13,156 bases of DNA, taken from assembly GCA_964642165.1 (NCBI GenBank), contig CAZXOC010000214.1, positions 1 to 13,156 on the forward strand. The letters run 5' to 3'. This stretch comes from CAYRVX01 sp964642165. Its GTDB lineage: Bacteria; Planctomycetota; Phycisphaerae; SM23-33. The notes beneath the pieces were generated by a model. The model worked only from the letters and a program-made list of their open reading frames with translations. It did no database searches and had not been told where the DNA came from. Shown here piece after piece: positions 1 to 5,822 of this stretch. The position numbers and the translations under genes are program-made. Each line of letters starts with the position of its first letter. The stretch's first letter is position 1.

Positions 1-266
1 ACGGGGACGTGGACCTCGACGGCGAGGTGGCCCGGGGCGACGTGCTGGCCCTTCGCCGCGCCTTCGGCTCGGCCGACGCCGACTGGTTCGACGGCGACCT
101 GAACTTCGACGGCGACGTGAACTACCTGGACTACATCGCGGTGAAGCGCAGTATGGGCAACTCCGTTCCCGCCGGCGGCGGCATGATCCCCGAGCCGGCC
201 ACGCTGGCCCTGCTGGCGCTGGGCGCCCTGGCCGGCCTGCGGAGACGAAGACGCAAGCTCCATTGA
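1..266 (+). CDS. Secreted dockerin-like protein with PEP-CTERM sorting signal (3' end only)
   Basis: Partial: the reading frame is open to the left edge (first whole codon at position 3), so the GTG at 9 is an internal valine, not a start. Two EF-hand-like loops are visible, D-V-D-L-D-G-E-V-A-R-G-D (positions 6-41) and D-L-N-F-D-G-D-V-N-Y-L-D. Each has acidic or Asn residues at loop positions 1, 3, 5 and 12 and Gly at 6, as in dockerin type I duplicated calcium-binding repeats. The protein ends with a Gly-rich linker, I-P-E-P, a hydrophobic helix rich in Leu and Ala, and an Arg/Lys tail (RRRRRK), which is the PEP-CTERM architecture. In the known family that tail directs exported proteins to exosortase-type sorting at the envelope. 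The dockerin pair may bind a cohesin-like partner or simply be a calcium-stabilised spacer. The catalytic or adhesive part lies outside the window. No exosortase is seen here. Confidence 0.9.
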   Translation, partial: GDVDLDGEVARGDVLALRRAFGSADADWFDGDLNFDGDVNYLDYIAVKRSMGNSVPAGGGMIPEPATLALLALGALAGLRRRRRKLH

Positions 267-282
267 CCGACGCGAGACCCAC

Positions 283-320
283 CGCGGGCCGCAGCGGCTG
301 ACACGGCGCTGCGGCCCGCG
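283..320 (+). terminator. Perfect 14-bp GC hairpin, probable transcription terminator
   Basis: Arm CGCGGGCCGCAGCG (283-296) pairs without mismatch with CGCTGCGGCCCGCG (307-320) around a 10-nt loop. It begins 17 nt after the stop codon of the PEP-CTERM gene. There is no T-run after it, so it is not a textbook intrinsic terminator. It could stop transcription without a U-tract, protect the 3' end of the mRNA, or be a recoding-neutral repeat. Confidence 0.6.
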
Positions 321-345
321 CCGCGCGCACGCCGTGCCGTGCGGG

Positions 346-370
346 GTTCCCCCGTGCGCCCCGGGGGAAC
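346..370. terminator. Second hairpin, 9-bp stem
   Basis: GTTCCCCCG (346-354) pairs perfectly with CGGGGGAAC (362-370) around a 7-nt loop. It sits 25 nt after the 14-bp hairpin, between the PEP-CTERM gene and the DUF3604 gene, so the two could form a tandem terminator. No T-run follows. A role in the leader of the next gene is less likely, because the candidate -10 for that gene lies further downstream. Confidence 0.4.
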
Positions 371-390
371 GGCCTGGGCCGGCCTGGGCC
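371..390. repeat. Tandem 10-bp direct repeat (ggcctgggcc x2)
   Basis: Two exact adjacent copies of GGCCTGGGCC (371-380 and 381-390) immediately follow the second hairpin. Each unit is a near-palindrome (GGCC..GGCC). The repeat lies just upstream of the candidate -10 element at 399-404, where a regulator site could be placed. It may also be slippage in a GC-rich spacer. Confidence 0.5.
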
Positions 391-398
391 CCGGCGGA

Positions 399-404
399 TA
401 GAAT
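399..404 (+). promoter_or_regulatory. Candidate -10 element (TAGAAT) for the DUF3604 gene
   Basis: TAGAAT matches the sigma70 -10 consensus at 5 of 6 positions and is one of the few AT-rich spots in this GC-rich spacer. No recognisable -35 lies 16-18 nt upstream. It would give a 5' leader of about 65 nt before the chosen start at 477. Confidence 0.3.
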
Positions 405-466
405 ATGCCCTGGATCCGGCCCATGGCCCGCGGCGCGAGAGAGCCCGCGCCCCGGCCGGCCGGGAG

Positions 467-471
467 AGGAG
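467..471 (+). promoter_or_regulatory. Ribosome binding site AGGAG that decides the start at 477
   Basis: AGGAG lies 5 nt upstream of the ATG at 477, within a longer purine tract. The in-frame ATG at 405 has no such site, and the one at 495 has only the weaker GAGGG 4 nt upstream. Confidence 0.6.
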
Positions 472-476
472 CGAAC

Positions 477-3374
477 ATGGCGCCCGAGGGCACGATGAAC
501 CGCCGCGAGTTCCTCGCGCGCGCGACGGCGGCCGGCGCGGCAACCGGGCTCCAGCTCACCTGGGCGCGACGGGCGGCTGCGGCGTCCGTCGAGGAGCTCA
601 AGCAGGCCTTCGCCGCGCGGGACCTCCGCGTCCTGCTGGAGACGGGCTTCGAGGAGGGCCAGCCCCTCCCCGAGATGCCGCACCACCAGCTCGTGACGGG
701 TGCGGCCCACGGGGGGCGGCGATGCGTCGTCGGCGAGGTGGGCGAGCCCAACCGGGCGCGGTTCCTGGAGATCCCCTTCGACAGCCGCAAGGGGCGCATG
801 CTCCACCTGTCGTTCTGGATCCGCGGTGAGCGCGGCACGGGCTGCGCCGTCTGGGCCCGGGCCGGCAAGCGCCGCACCCGCATCGGCGGGCTCCGGCCGC
901 TCGGCAACCGCTGGCGGCACGTGATGTGCTCTTACCGCGTCGCGGCGCCCGCCAAGGGCGTCCTCCAGATCGTCGCGCCCACCTCCTACGGCGAGAGCCG
1001 CCCGGGGCGGGCCTGGATCGACGACGTCACCGTCCTGGAGACGCCCTGGGAGGACGACTGGCCGGCGTGCGTGCAGGACTTTCCGGCCCTGACGTGCGAC
1101 GCGGGGGGGACGTTCTGGCTGGCGTCGCTGGAGCGGCCCAAGGTGGGCCCGTCCGTCCGCGTCGACCGGCTGGAGGGCACGGAGCGCCGGTGCGTCTGCA
1201 CGCTCGCGCCGAAGGGGCGTACGGGCCTGGCCGCCCCGGCCGTCGCGCCGCGCCGCGCCGGCTGCGTCGTCGCCTTTCCCGTCGAGCAGGACGACCGCTG
1301 GCGCGTCGCCGTGGCGTTCGTGGACGCGGCGCCCGGCCGGCGCGCCGCCGGCGCGACCCCGCCCGAGCTGCGCTACCTCGACGCCGGCGGCTCGAGCAAC
1401 ATCAACCCCGCCGTCGCCGTCGTCGGCGACCGCGCCTGCGTGCTGTGGGAGTCCAACGCCGGCGACGCCCGGGGCATCTACGCCGCGTGGGTCGCCCGCG
1501 ACGGTGCCACCGAGCCCCGGCGCCTCTCGTCGGCGGAGCACAACAGCTACAACCCGGCCGTCGTCGCGCGGGCGGACGGATCGCTCTTCGCCGCGTGGGA
1601 CTCGCTGCGCGCCGCGTCGGCCGACCTCTACGCCGCCGAGCACCGCGGCGGGCGCTGGCGGGCCGAACGCCGCCTCACGCGCGGGGCGCGGATCGAGCGC
1701 CACCCGTGTCTGGCCGCCTGGCGAGACCAGCTCTGGATGGCCTGGCAGGCGCAGAGCTACCCGAAGATGAAGCTCAACTTCCTCTCCGAGCAGCGCGTCG
1801 TCGTCGCGCGCATCGACGGGGGCACGCTGCGGGCTCCGCTCGGCCTGTTCGAACGCGTCAGCCCGCCGCGCAGCTTCCTGATGCGCCCGCGGATCGCCTT
1901 CGACGCCCAGGGGCGGCTGTGGCTGAGCGCCCGGCGCTCCATCGGCCAGCAGGAAGGCTGGCAGGCGCTGGCCTGGTGCTACAGCGGGCGCCGGTGGAAC
2001 GGCCCGCGGATGCTGATGTACGAGCAGGGCCGCTGGCGCCCCGCCGCGATGGCCTTCGCGCCCGCGGGGGCGCCCGGCGCGGAGCAAGGCGCGGGCCTGG
2101 CCGCCTGCCAGTACGACGACCTGCCGCGCACCTGGGAGCAGCGCGGCGTCCACCCGGACTGGCCCAGCGGGCTGAAGCTGCGGCCGCTCGGCGGCGCGGA
2201 CGCCCCCGCCCCGGCCCCGCCGGCGACCGAGCCGCTCGAGATGCCGCCGACGGAGTTCTCGCTCGCGGCGAAGCTCGATCTCGTCGCCGCCGACCTGCCG
2301 CGCCAACGCGTCCGCCACGGCGGGGGGGAGCTGACGCTGTTCTGGGGCGACCTGCACGACCACACCGACCTGAGCGTCTGCCAGCGCCGCGGCAACCCGC
2401 CCGGGCACGACCTGCTGGCCAACCTGCGCGACATCGACCGCCTCGACTTCTGCGCGATGACCGACCACGGGTACAACTTCGATCCGCCCCAGTGGGCCTT
2501 CAACGGTGAGCAGACGCGGGCCAACCACGACCCCGGGCGGTTCGTCGTCTTCCTGGGGGAGGAGTGGACGAGCAGCGCCAACCCCCCGGCCGGGGGAGGG
2601 CGGCCGCGACCCGAGGCCCCGCGCCGCTACGGGCACCACAACGTGGTCTTCCTCGACCCCCACCACGGGCGCTTCTACGACGCCTTCGACGGGGACATCT
2701 CGCCGGGCGACCTGTGGAAGCGGCTCGAGGGCGTGGAGTTCCTGTGCATCCCGCACCAGCTCGCCGACTGGAAGGGCAAGGGCTCCGGCAACCCGCCGAC
2801 GGACTGGAGCTTCCACGACGAGCGTCTCCAGCCGGTGGCGGAGATCTTCCAGGCCCGCCAGTCGTACGAGCACCTCGGCTGCCCGCGCCAGGCCCCGCAG
2901 GGCGCGCCGTTCCGGCGGTTCTACCTCCAGGACGCGTGGGCGCGGGGCATCGTCATCGGCGTGATCGCCAGCCCCGACCATGGCGGGGGCAACGGCAAGG
3001 TGGGCGTCTGGGCGCCCGAGCTGACGCGCAGGGCGATCTTCGACGCCATCCGCGCGCGACACACCTTCGGCACGTCGGGGGCCAAGATGGCCCTGCTGGT
3101 CCGCTGCGGCGAGGCGATCATGGGCGACAAGCTCCCCCGCCCGCGCGGGGCGCTTCGCTTCGCCGTCCGCGCGGTCGCCAAACGCGACATCCGTGAGCTG
3201 GTGATCTTCCGCAACAACCAGGTCGTCCACCGCGCCGCGCCCGGCCGCAAGCAGTTCGAGCTGACCTGGACGGACGAGCAGCCCCCGGCCGACAAGCTGC
3301 TGTGGTACTACGCCCGCATCCACGCCGCGGACGACGAGCTGGCGTGGTCCAGCCCCATCTGGTTCACGGCGTAG
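477..3374 (+). CDS. Tat-exported multidomain protein with C-terminal DUF3604 (PHP-like) domain
   Basis: 965 residues from the ATG at 477. The N-terminus carries a twin-arginine motif, N-R-R-E-F-L-A-R (residues 8-15), then an Ala-rich stretch ending near AAAA, a Tat signal. ATG 495 is the alternative start and keeps the Tat motif. Residues about 55-190 look like a carbohydrate-binding jelly-roll (FWIRG, then WIDDVTVLE at its end). Residues about 300-560 hold repeated strands of the type N-P-A-V..G..ACVLWES and LFAAWDS, suggesting a beta-propeller without clear Asp-boxes. Residues about 617-965 match the DUF3604 family: W-G-D-L-H-D-H-T (His627, His629), M-T-D-H-G (663-664), G-E-E-W, G-H-H-N (720-721), I-P-H-Q (His760) and S-P-D-H-G (834-835), which are the likely metal ligands of a PHP-like fold. 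DUF3604 has no settled reaction that I can name, so hydrolase activity is inferred. The gene stands alone on its strand, 147 nt from the next gene. Confidence 0.9.
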   Translation: MAPEGTMNRREFLARATAAGAATGLQLTWARRAAAASVEELKQAFAARDLRVLLETGFEEGQPLPEMPHHQLVTGAAHGGRRCVVGEVGEPNRARFLEIPFDSRKGRMLHLSFWIRGERGTGCAVWARAGKRRTRIGGLRPLGNRWRHVMCSYRVAAPAKGVLQIVAPTSYGESRPGRAWIDDVTVLETPWEDDWPACVQDFPALTCDAGGTFWLASLERPKVGPSVRVDRLEGTERRCVCTLAPKGRTGLAAPAVAPRRAGCVVAFPVEQDDRWRVAVAFVDAAPGRRAAGATPPELRYLDAGGSSNINPAVAVVGDRACVLWESNAGDARGIYAAWVARDGATEPRRLSSAEHNSYNPAVVARADGSLFAAWDSLRAASADLYAAEHRGGRWRAERRLTRGARIERHPCLAAWRDQLWMAWQAQSYPKMKLNFLSEQRVVVARIDGGTLRAPLGLFERVSPPRSFLMRPRIAFDAQGRLWLSARRSIGQQEGWQALAWCYSGRRWNGPRMLMYEQGRWRPAAMAFAPAGAPGAEQGAGLAACQYDDLPRTWEQRGVHPDWPSGLKLRPLGGADAPAPAPPATEPLEMPPTEFSLAAKLDLVAADLPRQRVRHGGGELTLFWGDLHDHTDLSVCQRRGNPPGHDLLANLRDIDRLDFCAMTDHGYNFDPPQWAFNGEQTRANHDPGRFVVFLGEEWTSSANPPAGGGRPRPEAPRRYGHHNVVFLDPHHGRFYDAFDGDISPGDLWKRLEGVEFLCIPHQLADWKGKGSGNPPTDWSFHDERLQPVAEIFQARQSYEHLGCPRQAPQGAPFRRFYLQDAWARGIVIGVIASPDHGGGNGKVGVWAPELTRRAIFDAIRARHTFGTSGAKMALLVRCGEAIMGDKLPRPRGALRFAVRAVAKRDIRELVIFRNNQVVHRAAPGRKQFELTWTDEQPPADKLLWYYARIHAADDELAWSSPIWFTA

Positions 3375-3413
3375 GGCGAGATCGCACCGTGAAACGAGGC
3401 GACGTGGCACGCA

Positions 3414-3437
3414 GCCTGGGCGGCCGGAAGTCCAGGC
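3414..3437. terminator. Weak hairpin after the DUF3604 gene
   Basis: GCCTGG (3414-3419) pairs with CCAGGC (3432-3437), with one extra G-T pair inside, around a 10-nt loop. It lies 40 nt after the stop codon and before the candidate promoter of the Bax-inhibitor gene. The stem is short and has no T-run, so it is only a possible terminator. Confidence 0.25.
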
Positions 3438-3440
3438 CCG

Positions 3441-3469
3441 TTGCGGCGGCGGGAGGGACGGGGCAGAAT
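3441..3469 (+). promoter_or_regulatory. Candidate promoter of the Bax-inhibitor gene
   Basis: TTGCGG (3441-3446) and CAGAAT (3464-3469) are 17 nt apart, the optimal sigma70 spacing, with 3 of 6 and 4 of 6 consensus matches. The predicted leader is about 46 nt. The CAGAAT resembles the TAGAAT upstream of the DUF3604 gene. Confidence 0.3.
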
Positions 3470-3509
3470 GCTCGGGATCGGGCGGGGTCGGAGAGACCTG
3501 CCGCCCGCG

Positions 3510-3515
3510 AAGGAG
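3510..3515 (+). promoter_or_regulatory. Strong ribosome binding site AAGGAG deciding the start at 3522
   Basis: AAGGAG is 6 nt upstream of the ATG at 3522. Earlier in-frame starts (from 3441) would add an Arg/Gly-rich stretch that the family lacks, so this site fixes the start. Confidence 0.75.
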
Positions 3516-3521
3516 CAAGCC

Positions 3522-4217
3522 ATGTACGACAGGCCGCTGGAATACGCCGAGACGCGGACGCAACTGGGCACGTTTCTCGCGAAGGTCTACGGGTGGATGT
3601 CGATGGGGCTGGTGCTGACGGCGGCGGTGGCGATGGGCGTCGCCAACTCGGAGTCGATGCTGCGGCTGATCTTCGGGAACCGCGCCGTGCTGATCGGCCT
3701 GATCATCGGCGAGCTGCTGCTCGTCATCGTGCTCAGCGCCGCGATCCAGCGCATCCCCGCCACGTTGGCGTCGGCGCTGTTCCTCCTCTACGCGGGGCTC
3801 AACGGCCTGACGCTGTCGGTCATCTTCCTGCTCTACACGCGCCATTCCATCGCCACGACGTTCTTCGTGACCGGCGGGACGTTCGGCGCGATGAGCCTCT
3901 ACGGCTACTTCACGAAACGCGACCTGACGAGCCTGGGCAACCTAGCCTTCATGCTGCTGATCGGCGTGATCATCGGCTCGGTGGTGAACTTCTTCTTCGC
4001 CAGCACGATGCTGTACTGGATCATCACGTACGTGGGGATCGCCGTCTTCGTGGGGCTGACGGCCTACGACACGCAGCGGATCAAGCGGATCGGGCTCGGC
4101 TTGACGGAGGACGGCGCGGTGATGCAGAGGGCCGCCGTGCTGGGGGCGCTGCGGCTGTACCTGGACTTCATCAACCTGTTCCTTCTGCTGCTTCGTCTGC
4201 TGGGCCGGCGTCGGTAG
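3522..4217 (+). CDS. Bax inhibitor-1 / YccA-family integral membrane protein
   Basis: 231 residues, the usual length for bacterial members of the family. After a polar N-terminus (residues 1-20) there are about seven hydrophobic helices, roughly at 22-42, 54-74, 81-103, 110-129, 139-159, 164-181 and 208-226. The hallmark A-Y-D-T-Q-R-I-K is at 181-188, and the closing helix has L-Y-L-D-F-I-N-L-F (212-220). Asp183 and Asp215 match the two aspartates known in the family as the pH-sensing pair of the calcium-leak channel YetJ, so a pH-gated calcium or cation leak in the inner membrane is the best guess. Some bacterial relatives (YccA) instead modulate the FtsH protease. No protease or partner gene is adjacent. 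The gene appears monocistronic and converges with the minus-strand block. Confidence 0.93.
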   Translation: MYDRPLEYAETRTQLGTFLAKVYGWMSMGLVLTAAVAMGVANSESMLRLIFGNRAVLIGLIIGELLLVIVLSAAIQRIPATLASALFLLYAGLNGLTLSVIFLLYTRHSIATTFFVTGGTFGAMSLYGYFTKRDLTSLGNLAFMLLIGVIIGSVVNFFFASTMLYWIITYVGIAVFVGLTAYDTQRIKRIGLGLTEDGAVMQRAAVLGALRLYLDFINLFLLLLRLLGRRR

Positions 4218-4222
4218 GGGCC

Positions 4223-4238
4223 CCGGCCCGCTGGCCGG
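4223..4238. terminator. Hairpin between convergent genes
   Basis: CCGGCC (4223-4228) pairs with GGCCGG (4233-4238) around the loop CGCT. It fills the 30-nt gap between the stop of the Bax-inhibitor gene (4217) and the stop of the HEAT-repeat gene (4248), where a bidirectional terminator is expected. Only TT follows on the plus strand, so the call rests mainly on position. Confidence 0.45.
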
Positions 4239-4247
4239 TTGCGTCCG

Positions 4248-5822
4248 TCAGCGCTGCCGCGCCTTGGGCGGCGCGGGGCGGGTCGTCGCGCCCCGCTTGG
4301 CAGGCGGCGCAGGCTCCGCCCGGACGGCGGCGGCCTTGTCCACCTTTACTGCCCTCGCCGCCGGTGCGGCCACGCCGAGGAACAGCATCGTCGGCAGCCT
4401 CATGGCGGCCGCGGCCACCGAGCCGGCGAACCTGCCCGTGACGCGGACCGCCTGCCCGCTGGGCTTGGCCTGGAGGCTGCGGACGAAGTCCACCATGGGC
4501 CGCATGGGCGGCATCGCCTGGGTCGCCTTGGCCATCTGCTCGGCCACCTCCCGGACCTCCGTGTTGAACCGCTCGGCGGCAGTGGCCAGCTCGTTGGGGT
4601 CCTCGCCCCGGGCGGTCAGCACCAGCGACAGGCCCTTGTCGGTCATCTTGGTGCTCAGTGCCGCGGCCGTGACGGGCGCCAGCATCGGGTGGGACTTGCG
4701 GTAGACCTCGGTCATCTTCGCGACGCCCCAGATGGGCCCGGTCTTGTCCACCGCGCGGATCATGGCGGCCAGCTCGCGGTTCTCCGCCAGCGTGCCCTTG
4801 CCGGAGGCGATGGCCTTGGCGACGGCCTCCAGGGGCATCTGCTCGTGCCGGGGCCCGGCGACGCCCACGACCCGCTCGTTGGACGCGAGGATCACGGCGA
4901 ACTCGTTGTCGGGAAGGTAGACGTCCAGGCCGCCGATCTTCGTGGTCTCGCCGCGCTGGCTTGCCATCAGCTCCTTCAGGGCGGCGGCGGCCTTCTTCGC
5001 GTCGTACTGCCCGCGGGCCACCATGACCACGAAGCCCTCGCGACCGCTCACGTTGCCGCTGACGCCCATCGTGAAGGCCTCGACGCGGACGTTGCCCAGC
5101 TTGTCCGCCAGCTCGACCATCTTCGGCAGGAGCTGCTGGATCACCTGGTTGGCGTCGATGTTCCCGACCATGGGGCCCAGGCCGGTCAGCGCCTTGCGCC
5201 AGTCCAGCACGCCGCCGCCCGGGGCGAACGTGTACTGCCAGACCAGCGAGCACTCCTTCGGCAGGAGGGCGACGTCCTCGGCGAGGCGCTCGGGCGCGAC
5301 GGTGGGGGGGGCGAGGGAGCGGCCCTCGATGGCGGCCAGGGCGCGGCGTGCGTACTCGGCGACGAACAGCTCCTTCGACGCCGTCAGGCGCTTCAGCACG
5401 GCGGCGGCGGGGCGGTGCTTCAGCTCGCCCAGCGTGCGGATGGCCATCAGCCGGCGAATCGCCCGCGACTGCACTTGCCCCGACAGCCGGCGGATGATGT
5501 CCTGGGCGCGGGCGGCGATCTCGGGGTCGCTGCTCTTCAGCAGCGGCTCGAGCTGCGGCACGACGCCGGGACCCGCCGCCAGGATCTTCTTCTGGGCGGC
5601 CTCGCGCACCGCGTAGCGCGTCGCGCCGAGGTCCTTGACCAGCGCGGCGATGTCGGGCGGCCGGGCGGTCGGCTCCTTCAGCTCGGCCAGCATCGCCTCG
5701 GCGGAGACCGTCACCTGCTGCGCCTGCCAGTACTCCCGCGTGGGCAGCAGGTCGAGCAGTTCGTTGGGCCCGCTGCCGAACAGCAGCACCATGAGAAACG
5801 ACATCGGCATCCCCGCATTCAT
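4248..5822 (-). CDS. HEAT-repeat protein, probably exported, translationally coupled to the propeller protein
   Basis: 524 residues. The start ATG overlaps the TGA of the upstream gene (ATGA), and AGAGGA lies about 8 nt before it. The N-terminus has a short hydrophobic run (residues 7-16, FLMVLLFG), at best a weak signal peptide or anchor. Residues about 56-113 and 120-168 are HEAT-like helical pairs. The pattern L-V-K-D-L-G..R-Y-A-V-R-E-A-A followed by S-S-D-P-E-I-A-A-R-A is a form I know from many Planctomycetota proteins. Residues about 185-480 are a mixed alpha/beta region (ALLPKECSLVW, GFVVMVARG, VVGVAGP) that I do not recognise; it vaguely recalls DUF3352-type proteins. The tail (from about 485) is Ala/Pro/Arg-rich with A-T-T-R-P-A. 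HEAT repeats usually bind proteins, so a scaffold role beside the coupled propeller protein is inferred. No catalytic motif is visible. Confidence 0.85.
   Translation of the reverse strand: MNAGMPMSFLMVLLFGSGPNELLDLLPTREYWQAQQVTVSAEAMLAELKEPTARPPDIAALVKDLGATRYAVREAAQKKILAAGPGVVPQLEPLLKSSDPEIAARAQDIIRRLSGQVQSRAIRRLMAIRTLGELKHRPAAAVLKRLTASKELFVAEYARRALAAIEGRSLAPPTVAPERLAEDVALLPKECSLVWQYTFAPGGGVLDWRKALTGLGPMVGNIDANQVIQQLLPKMVELADKLGNVRVEAFTMGVSGNVSGREGFVVMVARGQYDAKKAAAALKELMASQRGETTKIGGLDVYLPDNEFAVILASNERVVGVAGPRHEQMPLEAVAKAIASGKGTLAENRELAAMIRAVDKTGPIWGVAKMTEVYRKSHPMLAPVTAAALSTKMTDKGLSLVLTARGEDPNELATAAERFNTEVREVAEQMAKATQAMPPMRPMVDFVRSLQAKPSGQAVRVTGRFAGSVAAAAMRLPTMLFLGVAAPAARAVKVDKAAAVRAEPAPPAKRGATTRPAPPKARQR

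Noticed and set aside
405..476. Earlier ATG at 405 for the DUF3604 gene
   Set aside because: It has no ribosome binding site and would place the Tat motif 33 residues in; AGGAG before 477 fits better.
926..2509. Open frame of 527 codons overlapping the DUF3604 gene on the same strand
   Set aside because: It is Arg-rich frame-shifted shadow sequence; the overlapping frame has the Tat signal and the DUF3604 motifs.
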